Notes under the pieces: generated by a model | What the model was told of the DNA's origin: nothing | The model's database searches: none | The model's input: only the letters and a program-made list of their open reading frames with translations | In this document: one piece after another, positions 36,541-43,838 of the stretch | How the letters are laid out: the number at the start of each line of letters is the position of its first letter | Numbering within the stretch: position 1 is the first letter of the stretch | Made by a program: the position numbers and the translations under genes | Assembly: GCF_004364345.1 (NCBI RefSeq) | Contig: NZ_SOCA01000002.1 | Span: 447,711 to 511,710 of the forward strand | DNA: 64,000 bases | Direction: 5' to 3' | From: Prosthecobacter fusiformis | GTDB lineage: Bacteria > Verrucomicrobiota > Verrucomicrobiia > Verrucomicrobiales > Verrucomicrobiaceae

Positions 36541-36771
36541 TTATTTGTTCAGTTCCTCTTTCTTGTTACGTTTTCGACCAGGTAAAATTGAGTCGTGGTG
36601 CATATAGTGGGGGAGGAGTAGGGTGAATAAGGCGAAAAACACACCAGCTTGATAAAATATAGGATTTTTGATCTCGAATAATTCGGCAACTTTTAGAGTG
36701 CCTAGAATAATTAACCCGGACTCTATCGCCTTAAACGTGAATAAGAAAAGTAGCCGTAAAATTCTCGTCAT
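36541..36771 (-). CDS. Small membrane protein, unknown
   Basis: 76 residues starting at an ATG (36771). Two hydrophobic helices (SGLIILGTLKVAELF region and YQAGVFFALFTLLLP) flank a short loop, and the tail is strongly basic and acidic (PGRKRNKKEELNK), suggesting an inner-membrane protein with a cytoplasmic tail. It lies downstream, on the same strand, of the RHS remnant, where an immunity gene would be expected. No family recognised. Confidence 0.45.
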   Translation of the reverse strand: MTRILRLLFLFTFKAIESGLIILGTLKVAELFEIKNPIFYQAGVFFALFTLLLPHYMHHDSILPGRKRNKKEELNK

Positions 36772-36807
36772 AATAAGGGGATAAAATGCCAGGGAATAGT
36801 CTTTTAT

Positions 36808-36848
36808 TTTTTGTCAGGCTGGCACGGGTGACGTGCCTGCTATGTGTT
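36808..36848. repeat. Hairpin-forming short repeat, copy 1
   Basis: AGGCT followed by a perfect stem GGCACG-GGTGA-CGTGCC and TGCTATG. The same unit occurs at 37311-37350 with a changed stem (GGCATG/CGTGCC) that still pairs through a G-T wobble. Confidence 0.6.
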
Positions 36849-36925
36849 GTCACTGTTCTCAATACCGATCACACGGAAAGTCTGAATAATCAATATTGAC
36901 GACTACTTTAAGGATAGCTACCTCA

Positions 36926-37010
36926 ATAAGATGCCAGGCGAATAGTCTTCCAAGCTTCTGACATTCCTTGAAGCGCAAGGTTAAAGCACTATATGCCTGG
37001 CATCTTTTTC
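36926..37010. repeat. Stem-loop element with 12-bp inverted repeat
   Basis: AAGATGCCAGGC at 36928-36939 is exactly inverted as GCCTGGCATCTT at 36995-37006, followed by T-rich sequence. The left 25 bases (36926-36950) are identical to 38066-38090. The loop is 55 bases. It could be a terminator-like or MITE-like unit. Confidence 0.65.
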
Positions 37011-37310
37011 TTTTTCCTGATCCGGTATCATAACATGGGCCGCATACATATTCCTGAAGCCCAAGGTAATACTTGTTATTTAAAGTGTTGTTAACGGGTG
37101 CTGAAAAGCGCGGAGGGAGAGAGGGGTTTTGGATGCCAGCGGAGCGGAGCCCAACGGGCAAACCTGCGGGGAGCAGGCGAGCCAAACAAATGCTGGATGG
37201 TGGAGGGGCCGTGCATTGACGCGTTCGGAGGGTAAGGTTGCAAGCTCACTTGGGCCTTTGCACCGAGTTAGCGAAGCCCGACGCAGGAGGAACCTCGCTG
37301 CGGAGTTTTA

Positions 37311-37350
37311 ATTTTTGTTAGGCTGGCATGGCAACGTGCCTGCTATGGGT
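37311..37350. repeat. Hairpin-forming short repeat, copy 2
   Basis: Second copy of the 36808-36848 unit, with stem GGCATG-GCAA-CGTGCC. The two copies bracket the GC-rich block. Confidence 0.6.
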
Positions 37351-37535
37351 TTCACGTTTTTTGAAATGATCGATCATTTTTTCATCATATAATATTTAAT
37401 TCATAAGAGTGTGAAAAAAATTATGCATATAAAAACAATTCCTTTTATATGAAGTTTATCACGATACAGAACCATCAACACAACTATAAACAGAAGGGAG
37501 ATAAGTATAGAAAGTTTCACTCGTTAAATACTATA

Positions 37536-38065
37536 TTAATTTAAAATTTTATCTTCAAGTTTTCTCAGCCGTTCTTCCAAAGCTTTTATTTCATCTTTCA
37601 ACCCCTGTATCTGGTCGGCTTTCTCTTGGTCCACTCCTGTGCAAGTAGCCAAGGCAGCGTCACATGCTTGGTAAGTTCCCCATATTCCTGCGGCACATGC
37701 TAAACACTCAGCGATATCACCAATGATAAGAGCCTCTCCAGGAATGAGACAAGATGCACATACCACAGTCGTTGCGGCACTGGCCGCAAAAGCAGTTAAA
37801 TACGCACCAAGGCAATCGCAAATTGATCCAAAGTCGGCTAACCCTAAATAATCATGTTTTAAATTAGGGTTGTTTAGAACAAAACAATAAATTCGGTCAA
37901 TTAAATGAGCTTTTTGATAAAATGGGTAGTTGATTTTTGTATTAAGGTAATTTCTTGCCTACTTTGAGCTTTGCCTGAAAACTTCTTCCCCAATCGGATC
38001 CCTCGACAGCCACCGCCCCAGCTCCGGTGAGTAATACCGGTAGCCGTAATTGTAGTAACCAGAGG
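37536..38065 (-). pseudogene. RHS-repeat core and C-terminal tip, interrupted by one amber codon
   Basis: Read on the minus strand from 38065, the frame gives SSGYYNYGYRYYSPELGRW then LSRDPIGEE, the RHS-associated core signature. It meets a TAG at 37961-37959 and continues in the same frame through DRIYCFVLNNPNLKHDYLGL, the usual end of the core, into a tip of about 95 residues. The tip has eight cysteines in close pairs (CDC, CASC, CLAC, C-x6-C), hydrophobic stretches and a C-terminal coiled coil (DEIKALEERLRKLEDKILN). The RHS barrel upstream is missing: similarity ends exactly at the 25-base repeat 38066-38090. The part from a GTG at 37766 could still be made as a 76-aa protein. Confidence 0.65.
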
Positions 38066-38090
38066 ATAAGATGCCAGGCGAATAGTCTTC
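38066..38090. repeat. 25-bp repeat identical to 36926-36950
   Basis: Exact copy of the left part of the stem-loop element. It marks the point where RHS similarity stops and is about 70 bases before the second 157-aa gene. A matching right-hand end (ATGTCTGGCATTTTTTTT) lies just after that gene at about 38646-38662. Confidence 0.7.
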
Positions 38091-38162
38091 TGGTATCAGC
38101 GGGATTGAAGGGCGGCACACATTTCCTGGCAGAATAATCAAAAGAAGTTATAACCCTCACCC

Positions 38163-38636
38163 ATGAATCAGCGAACAATAGCAACTTTGAATGAATTGAG
38201 GCACCTTGAATGGTTCACGAAATGTGGTGTCCATGATGTGCAGTCGGCTATTATTTTAACATCATGGAAGGAAGCCATTGCTTCCTGTGCAAAGTTGGAA
38301 TGGCAAAATTTGCGACTAGAGATGTCTAACAAGCTTTCTGAAGGTATTGCCAAAAAGGCACCAGACCAATTTCAAAAATGGAATGAATCAGTTCGCGAAA
38401 TTAAGCCGCTAGTTGAAGAATTAATTGAAATTAAAACTCACAACGTTGTTGCGCAGAATAATTTGCCATCAGTTTTTATAAACGTGGTAAGATGGGATAT
38501 ACTTAGCCTAGCGCTGGAAGCGGAATTCGCGGATGTTATTTCAGTGTCTTTTTATGCGGGACACTCTTTTTGGTATGCTAAAGGTCATTTCCCTTGTGGC
38601 TGGGACTTCGAGAAAAAATTAATTATGCTTTATTAA
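38163..38636 (+). CDS. Twin hypothetical protein, copy 2 (157 aa)
   Basis: Same length and 153/157 identical residues to the copy at 35224. The four changes are in the last 35 residues (IPGSFYTGH to ISVSFYAGH, and the penultimate I to L). The upstream flanks of the two copies differ except for about five bases before the ATG; downstream flanks differ too. This copy lies between two halves of the GCCTGGCATC repeat family, as though carried by it. Function unknown; an immunity or orphan effector-associated role is inferred from the RHS setting only. Confidence 0.7.
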   Translation: MNQRTIATLNELRHLEWFTKCGVHDVQSAIILTSWKEAIASCAKLEWQNLRLEMSNKLSEGIAKKAPDQFQKWNESVREIKPLVEELIEIKTHNVVAQNNLPSVFINVVRWDILSLALEAEFADVISVSFYAGHSFWYAKGHFPCGWDFEKKLIMLY

Positions 38637-38726
38637 AGCACTGTATGTCTGGCATTTTTTTTCATTTTTTTCTTTTTTGTGAGGGATATATTGACATTCA
38701 GCCAATTTTGTGGTTCACCAAGATAA

Positions 38727-39590
38727 ATGTCGGCTAAAATAGCTAAATGCGGATTGTGCGATGAGGAAAGGGCTTTGAATCACTCTCATGTAGTTCCCGA
38801 CCTATTTATTAAACTAGTAGAAAGTGACCGTGTCACTGGCGCTGCCGGTCAAACTAAACCTCACGTTATTTTAGCGACTACTGGGGAAAGCGGTAAAAAG
38901 AAGGGAGTGTATCCAGCTCAGAGAGGATCATGGGAGTCAAAGATTGGTATTAAAGAGTATCTTTTCTGTGCGAAATGTGAGAGCAAACTCAGCGTTTGGG
39001 AGACATACGCGCGAGACGTCCTATATGGTAATTCGCCAGCACCTTGTCCTAAGCTTGAACTTGGCGTAAGCATCATTGATCGAGTTGATCCTCGGCTGAG
39101 GCAAAGTGCTCAATTACATGATCTAAGATCAGTGAAGGATATAGAATATAAAAAGTTTAAGTTATTTCAATTGTCACTCCTTTTCAGGGCGGGTATAGCA
39201 AATGCCAAACAATTCTCTGCGGTCAATTTGGGGGATAAACACATTCAGAGACTGAGAGGTATGTTGCTGAACGATGATCCAGGCGATGTTCTTCAATATC
39301 CATGTATGATGATAAGCCTCATTGAGGGATCATGGTCCTTTGAGGATTTAATTATGGATCCAGTTGGAGGAAGGGATAAAATTGCCGGTCTTTTTTCTTA
39401 TCACATGACCCTGGGAGGCTACATATGGATCTTTGAAGTCAGCAGTCATAAGGCTAGTTCAGAAGCTTCATATGCGCTCAATCTTTCAGGAGATATGCTT
39501 ATACCGGTGATGTCGGGAGCGCGTGTAATTCAAAGAGCCTTGAGTGCTCTACCAATGATTGATGGTAACTGGCGCTCCAAAATGCTTTAA
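38727..39590 (+). CDS. Zinc-knuckle protein with HNH-like CxxC...SHxxP motif
   Basis: 287 residues. It opens AKCGLCDEERALNHSHVVPDLFIKL: a CxxC, then SHVVP, a pattern seen in HNH/McrA-like zinc-binding proteins of unknown function. A second CxxC (YLFCAKCESKLSVWE, about residue 90) would complete a four-ligand site. The remaining two thirds is a mixed alpha/beta region I do not recognise. AT-rich composition matches the island. A nuclease or nucleic-acid-binding role in defence is plausible but unproven. Confidence 0.6.
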   Translation: MSAKIAKCGLCDEERALNHSHVVPDLFIKLVESDRVTGAAGQTKPHVILATTGESGKKKGVYPAQRGSWESKIGIKEYLFCAKCESKLSVWETYARDVLYGNSPAPCPKLELGVSIIDRVDPRLRQSAQLHDLRSVKDIEYKKFKLFQLSLLFRAGIANAKQFSAVNLGDKHIQRLRGMLLNDDPGDVLQYPCMMISLIEGSWSFEDLIMDPVGGRDKIAGLFSYHMTLGGYIWIFEVSSHKASSEASYALNLSGDMLIPVMSGARVIQRALSALPMIDGNWRSKML

Positions 39591-40364
39591 TGAATTTTAA
39601 ATTTAACTTTTCACGCTTTTAACCAAGGGCCGGGAATGATGTTAGGCAACGTTAGCTGCTGCGCTTAGCCTGTTTCTGCTTCACTCCTTTTTCTGGATCT
39701 TCGATGTGCTGAACTGGCAGCCCGATAATGTTGGAGGAAGGGGCAACCTGCGCAAGCATTGAGCGCGAGCGCTGGATAGATCGAGCGCGCGGACTGACGG
39801 ATAGAGGGAGTGAAAATGTTGATGGCATGCTATCACAATGCCATATTGATCGCATAAATCCCTTAGGCCCTGAAGGTCCGCATTGCATTTCAGCGGGATC
39901 GTCACGGGAATTGTGGGCGGATGTTTAAAATTAAAAATGTCTGAAGCAATTAGCAGGCACTCACGACCGGACATTGTCGAGACATTTGCAATTGCCTTTC
40001 CAAGAAACAGACATCTGCCTATCGGATTCGATACACTACTTAAACTGATATTAATGTTTTCATTCACGCGATAAACAAATCCTATTGATAAGTGAAATGG
40101 AAAGGTTGGATGCCCCCGAAGTTTGAGCCACTTTTAAGTGGTGTCGTGCAGTGTTAATTTGGTGAGAGAGCTAGCTCGTGCCCTGCTGCTACAAGTTGTC
40201 GTTATTGAATGCTCGTCGTATCTTAGAAGGCGGACAGAGGGTATTACGTGGACAAGCCGACGCGCAAAATGGCCGCAGTCGCTGGACAGACGAGTGCACT
40301 TCAGGGCAGCCAGGAGTGCCCACCGTACTTAAGTGAGGAGTCTAAGTGAGGAGTCGCTCTGAGC
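39591..40364. other. Right edge of the island: remnants, no complete gene
   Basis: 774 bases without a gene I can support. It contains a degraded fragment of an HhH-tail gene (39735-39830). The rest has short open frames with no family similarity. Composition rises back to the chromosomal level toward 40100-40364. Confidence 0.5.
39735..39830 (+). pseudogene. Fragment similar to the 3' end of the HhH membrane-protein gene
   Basis: Bases 39756-39775 are identical to 34361-34380 (20 of 20). Translation gives SIERERWIDRARGLTDRGSENV against RIERERWVDQARRLSDAGSEKV at the end of the gene at 33457-34440. The similarity covers about 22 codons and then stops. It may be a duplicated target sequence or the relic of a paralogue. 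Confidence 0.6.
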
Positions 40365-41795
40365 TTACCGCTCTTTGGAGGAGGGGGCGTTGAGGAATTT
40401 GCGGACTTCGTTGAAGAAGCCGTCGGGGGATACTTGCTGGGCGTGGTCGCGGACGCCTTCAAACCAGCTTTGGGTGCTGGGGGTGTGGCTGAGGGCGACG
40501 TTGAGGAGCAGCTCCATGGTGATGGGCACGGGCTGGCCGGTGTGGATGGCGGCGGAGAGGGCGAGCTCGGCAGCGCGATCGAATACCCAGCCCATGTCGG
40601 CTCCGGAGAAACCGGCGGTGGCTTCGACGAGGGCGTCCACATTCAGATTTGAAATGGGCTTGTCCTTGGCCAGGAGGGTGATGATCTGGGCGCGGGCTGC
40701 GGCATCCGGTGGCTGCACGAAGATGGCCTGATCAAAGCGGCCAGGGCGGCGGAAGGCGGGGTCCAGGGACCAGGGCTGGTTGGTGGCACCGATGACGAGC
40801 ACGCGCTGGTTTTCACGCAGGCCGTCCATTTCATGGAGGAACTGGTTCACCAGATTGCGGAGCTGGCTTTCGCGCACGTTGCGGCGGTCTTGGGCCAGGG
40901 AATCGAGGTCGTCAAAGACGAGCACGCATGGGGCATTGGCACGCGCGGTTTCGAAGATTTGGTGGAGGTTGCGCTCGGTGCTGCCGAAGTAGGGGTCAAA
41001 AATTTCGTGCAGGCCGACGGAGAGGTAATTGCACGGGACTTCGCCAGCGACTGCGCGCAGGACGAGTGTTTTTCCACAGCCTGGAGGGCCATAGATGAGG
41101 ATACCGCCGCCAGCCCGCCTGCCGTAGGCTTTATAAAGGTCTGGGTATTGCAGGGGGTAGATGATCTTCAGGCGGATCTCTTCCTTCAGTTCGTCCATAC
41201 CGCCGACATCGGCAAAGGTGGTTTCGAACCGGTTGGGATCACCTGGGGTGAAGAAGGTTTCTGGCCGCCAGTCATAGGGGGGCTCATCAAACGGATCGTC
41301 ATAGAACTCCTGGGAGGATTCGCCATCTTCCAGGGAATCTCCGCTGCTGGCCGGTGGCTCGGGAGTGGAGGGGGCAGGGGAGGTGCGGCGGGCATCGCGG
41401 GCGGTGCGGCCGAGTTCGCGTTCCAGGGCAGGGTCGCTCATGGTGCCGTCGATCTGGGCGGCACGGTCAAAATGTTCGATGGCCTTGGAGCGGTCGTTTT
41501 CGCTCAAATAGACGCGGCTGAGCAGCAGATGGGCGGAAGCGTTGTCAGGCTCCTGAAGGAGGACACGTTCAGCGCGGACGGCGGCACCGGAGGCATCACC
41601 TTCCATAAAAAGGACACGGGCGACGCCGAGCTGGGCATCGGTATGGTCAGGATCAAGCGCCAGCACACGCTCGAAGGCGTCGCGGGCATCTTCCAGATGC
41701 AGGAGCTCCATGCTGGCGCGGCCAAAGAGCAGAAGGAGGGAGACGTTATCGGGCGACTGCTCGAGAGCGTCACGGATGGCCTGGAGTGAAGACAT
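40365..41795 (-). CDS. TPR-AAA ATPase (VCP/Cdc48-like)
   Basis: 476 residues from the ATG at 41795 (MSSLQAIRDALEQSPDN). Residues 1-130 are TPR repeats (DARDAFERVLALDPDHTDAQ; AIEHFDRAAQID). An AAA module follows, with Walker A GPPGCGKT at about 236-243, Walker B VLVFDDLDSL, sensor VLVIGATNQPWSLDPAFRRPGRFD and the arginine-finger region intact. The C-terminus (WFEGVRDHAQQVSPDGFFNEVRKFL) resembles the last helix of VPS4/Cdc48-type ATPases. No protease domain. Probably a substrate-remodelling ATPase with TPR-mediated recognition. It is divergent from menA. Confidence 0.85.
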   Translation of the reverse strand: MSSLQAIRDALEQSPDNVSLLLLFGRASMELLHLEDARDAFERVLALDPDHTDAQLGVARVLFMEGDASGAAVRAERVLLQEPDNASAHLLLSRVYLSENDRSKAIEHFDRAAQIDGTMSDPALERELGRTARDARRTSPAPSTPEPPASSGDSLEDGESSQEFYDDPFDEPPYDWRPETFFTPGDPNRFETTFADVGGMDELKEEIRLKIIYPLQYPDLYKAYGRRAGGGILIYGPPGCGKTLVLRAVAGEVPCNYLSVGLHEIFDPYFGSTERNLHQIFETARANAPCVLVFDDLDSLAQDRRNVRESQLRNLVNQFLHEMDGLRENQRVLVIGATNQPWSLDPAFRRPGRFDQAIFVQPPDAAARAQIITLLAKDKPISNLNVDALVEATAGFSGADMGWVFDRAAELALSAAIHTGQPVPITMELLLNVALSHTPSTQSWFEGVRDHAQQVSPDGFFNEVRKFLNAPSSKER

Positions 41796-41976
41796 AACCT
41801 TTGTAAAAGGGGGGGACGGCACAGGGGTGGCGTCGCAGGGTCAGTTAAAAGCGGCTCTGGACAGGATGCGAGAGATTTCTTTCTCGTTTCAAGGGTTCTA
41901 CGTTCACAGTTGAAAAGCGGTTCACCTTGTCTCTTGATGATCACGCCCAGGCCCTTTTACCTTTTCTTTTACCTTC

Positions 41977-42867
41977 ATGCTCTTTGACTGGATCGCCGCC
42001 GCCCGCCCGAAGACTCTCGGTGCCGCCATTGCCCCCGTAGTTGTTGGTTCTGTGCTGGGGTGGAAAATCAGCGGGCAGTGGAGCACCTGGCTGCTGCTTT
42101 GCACCCTCGGCAGCACCATCGCCCTGCAAGTGGCCACGAACTGGTTCAACGATGCCCTGGATTTCATGAAGGGGGCGGATACGAAGGCACGCGTGGGGCC
42201 ACGCCGGATCACGGCTGCGGGGGTGATGTCTCCTGGGGCGGTAATGACCGCTGCCTGGCTGATGCTGGGAGTGGCCACTGCCCTGTCTCTGCCCCTGATC
42301 CAGGATCGGGGAATGGCCATTGTGGTCATTGGTATTCCTTCCTTATACTTTTGTTATGGATATACAGGTGGCCCCATGCCGCTGGCGTATCGGGGGCTGG
42401 GAGAGCTTTTTGTGATCTTGTTTTTTGGTTTCGTGGCTGTGCTTGGCTCGGCTTTTGTGCAGTCCGGGGAATGGCTGGAAGGCGGTGTGGTGGCGGGTTT
42501 TCAAGTGGGCTGTCTGTCCACGGTGCTCATTGCCATCAATAATCTGCGGGATCAGGCGGAGGATCGTACGACGGGAAAAAGGACGCTGGCCGTACGCTTT
42601 GGCACCACCTTTGCCAGGATGGAAATCACCTTGCTCATCGTGCTGGCACATCTGGCAGGTCTATACTGGTGGGAGAATGATTTTCCCCGCGCATTCACGG
42701 TGCCTCTGGCGGTGGCTCCGGTGGGGTTGTTTTTGATCCTGCGGATCTGGTCGCAGCCTCCAGGGCCAGGATACAACCGGCTGCTGGCGCTGAGTGGCAT
42801 GCAGCTTCTCTTGTTCGCCGGATTGTTCTGCTGGGGCGTATCCAGGACAAACATCATCCCCTTGTGA
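41977..42867 (+). CDS. menA: 1,4-dihydroxy-2-naphthoate polyprenyltransferase
   Basis: 296 residues, UbiA family, with eight to nine membrane helices. It attaches the polyprenyl tail to dihydroxynaphthoate in the membrane. The first prenyl-diphosphate-binding motif is in NWFNDALDFMKGADTKARVGP (NDxxDxxxxxD) and the second in NNLRDQAEDRTTGKRTL (NxxRDxxxD). The TGA overlaps the GTG of menC. First gene of the menA-menC-menE operon. Confidence 0.95.
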   Translation: MLFDWIAAARPKTLGAAIAPVVVGSVLGWKISGQWSTWLLLCTLGSTIALQVATNWFNDALDFMKGADTKARVGPRRITAAGVMSPGAVMTAAWLMLGVATALSLPLIQDRGMAIVVIGIPSLYFCYGYTGGPMPLAYRGLGELFVILFFGFVAVLGSAFVQSGEWLEGGVVAGFQVGCLSTVLIAINNLRDQAEDRTTGKRTLAVRFGTTFARMEITLLIVLAHLAGLYWWENDFPRAFTVPLAVAPVGLFLILRIWSQPPGPGYNRLLALSGMQLLLFAGLFCWGVSRTNIIPL

Positions 42868-43838
42868 GTCTGGACGCGCCCATTTACATCTATGAATACC
42901 TGCTGCGCAGTGGCGTGGCGCTGAATTCGGCCTCGCACCGGAGAGTCTTTCCTGGGGCGCTGCTGCGGGTGGGGGCTGGTTATGGCTGCGTGCATCCCTG
43001 GCCGGAATTTGGCGATGCGCCGATTGAGGAGCAATTGCGTCTGCTGGCGCAGGGCGTGACGACTCCGGTGACGGCGATGGCGCTGCGCTGTGCGGAGGTG
43101 GATGGCGCGGCTCGTGAGGCGGGGGTCAGTTTGTTCGATGGCCTGGAAATCCCACGCAGCCATTATTCGTGGAGTTTTGCGCAGGATACGATGCCGCAGT
43201 TTGAACGGGTGCTGTCTGAGGGCTGGCTGGCGATCAAGGCCAAGGGGTATGCCAACTATGGCGAAACGACGCGCTTTCTGGAAAACTGCGCGCGCATGTC
43301 CGACGATCGAGAGCTGCGATTCAGGGTGGATTTCAATGGCTGCCTAACCGCGGATTCGTTTCAAAAGTTCGTCGAGTTCATGCCCGTGCGTGTTTATCGG
43401 CAGCTCGATTTTGTGGAGGATCCGTTTCCTTATGATGCGGAACTGTGGACCGCCTGCCAGGCTAAATGGGGAGTGAAGCTGGCGCTGGACAAGGGGTGGC
43501 GGGATGGAAGCTCAGGCTATGAGGCGGTGGTGGTGAAACCGGCCCGGCGCGACTGGCGGACGGTGGCTGAAAGGCATCCGGAAACACCGCTGGTCCTCAC
43601 ATCTGCGATGGATCATGGACTGGGGCAGATGTTCGCCGCCTATGAGGCGGCGGTGGCGAGGAAGGAACATGGGGAGAGGATCGGTCTTTGTGGGCTGAGC
43701 ACCCAGCATCTCTTTGAGCCGGATGCTTTTTTTGAGCGTATCCAGGTTACGGGCGGCTGGATGACGCCGGACATCAGCGGCGGCGGACTCGGATTTGGAG
43801 ATGTGCTGGAAAAACTGCCTTGGAGGCCATTGATATGA
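42864..43838 (+). CDS. menC: o-succinylbenzoate synthase
   Basis: 324 residues, enolase superfamily. It dehydrates SHCHC to o-succinylbenzoate. Starts at a GTG overlapping the menA stop (GTGA). The catalytic lysine is in LAIKAKGY, metal ligands lie in FRVDFNGCL, DFVEDPFPYD and further on, and the second lysine lies in KLALDKGW or VVVKPARR. The unusual length and start suit the shorter bacterial MenC branch. It overlaps menE by four bases. Confidence 0.9.
   Translation: MSLDAPIYIYEYLLRSGVALNSASHRRVFPGALLRVGAGYGCVHPWPEFGDAPIEEQLRLLAQGVTTPVTAMALRCAEVDGAAREAGVSLFDGLEIPRSHYSWSFAQDTMPQFERVLSEGWLAIKAKGYANYGETTRFLENCARMSDDRELRFRVDFNGCLTADSFQKFVEFMPVRVYRQLDFVEDPFPYDAELWTACQAKWGVKLALDKGWRDGSSGYEAVVVKPARRDWRTVAERHPETPLVLTSAMDHGLGQMFAAYEAAVARKEHGERIGLCGLSTQHLFEPDAFFERIQVTGGWMTPDISGGGLGFGDVLEKLPWRPLI

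Larger units (their letters stand above)
36772..37535. other. Repeat-rich remnant region with a GC-rich insert
   Basis: No complete gene. It holds a diverged repeat core (36781-36803), the hairpin repeat pair (36808-36848 and 37311-37350), a stem-loop element (36928-37006), a possible second RHS tail on the minus strand (YYLGLQEYVCGPCYDTGSGKRKR, about 37085-37010), and a GC-rich block at 37090-37311 unlike its AT-rich flanks. After 37350 the sequence is very AT-rich with no open frame until the RHS remnant. Confidence 0.45.

Noticed and set aside
39681-40074. Short open frames on both strands in 39.6-40.1 kb
   Set aside because: No family similarity and the plus strand there contains a decayed HhH-tail fragment.
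34441-40364. A CRISPR array in the repeat-rich island
   Set aside because: Repeats vary in length, orientation and spacing, and there are no regular spacers or cas genes.
40833-41789. 318-aa plus-strand open frame opposite the AAA ATPase
   Set aside because: Antisense shadow: the minus strand has clear Walker A and B motifs and normal AAA spacing.
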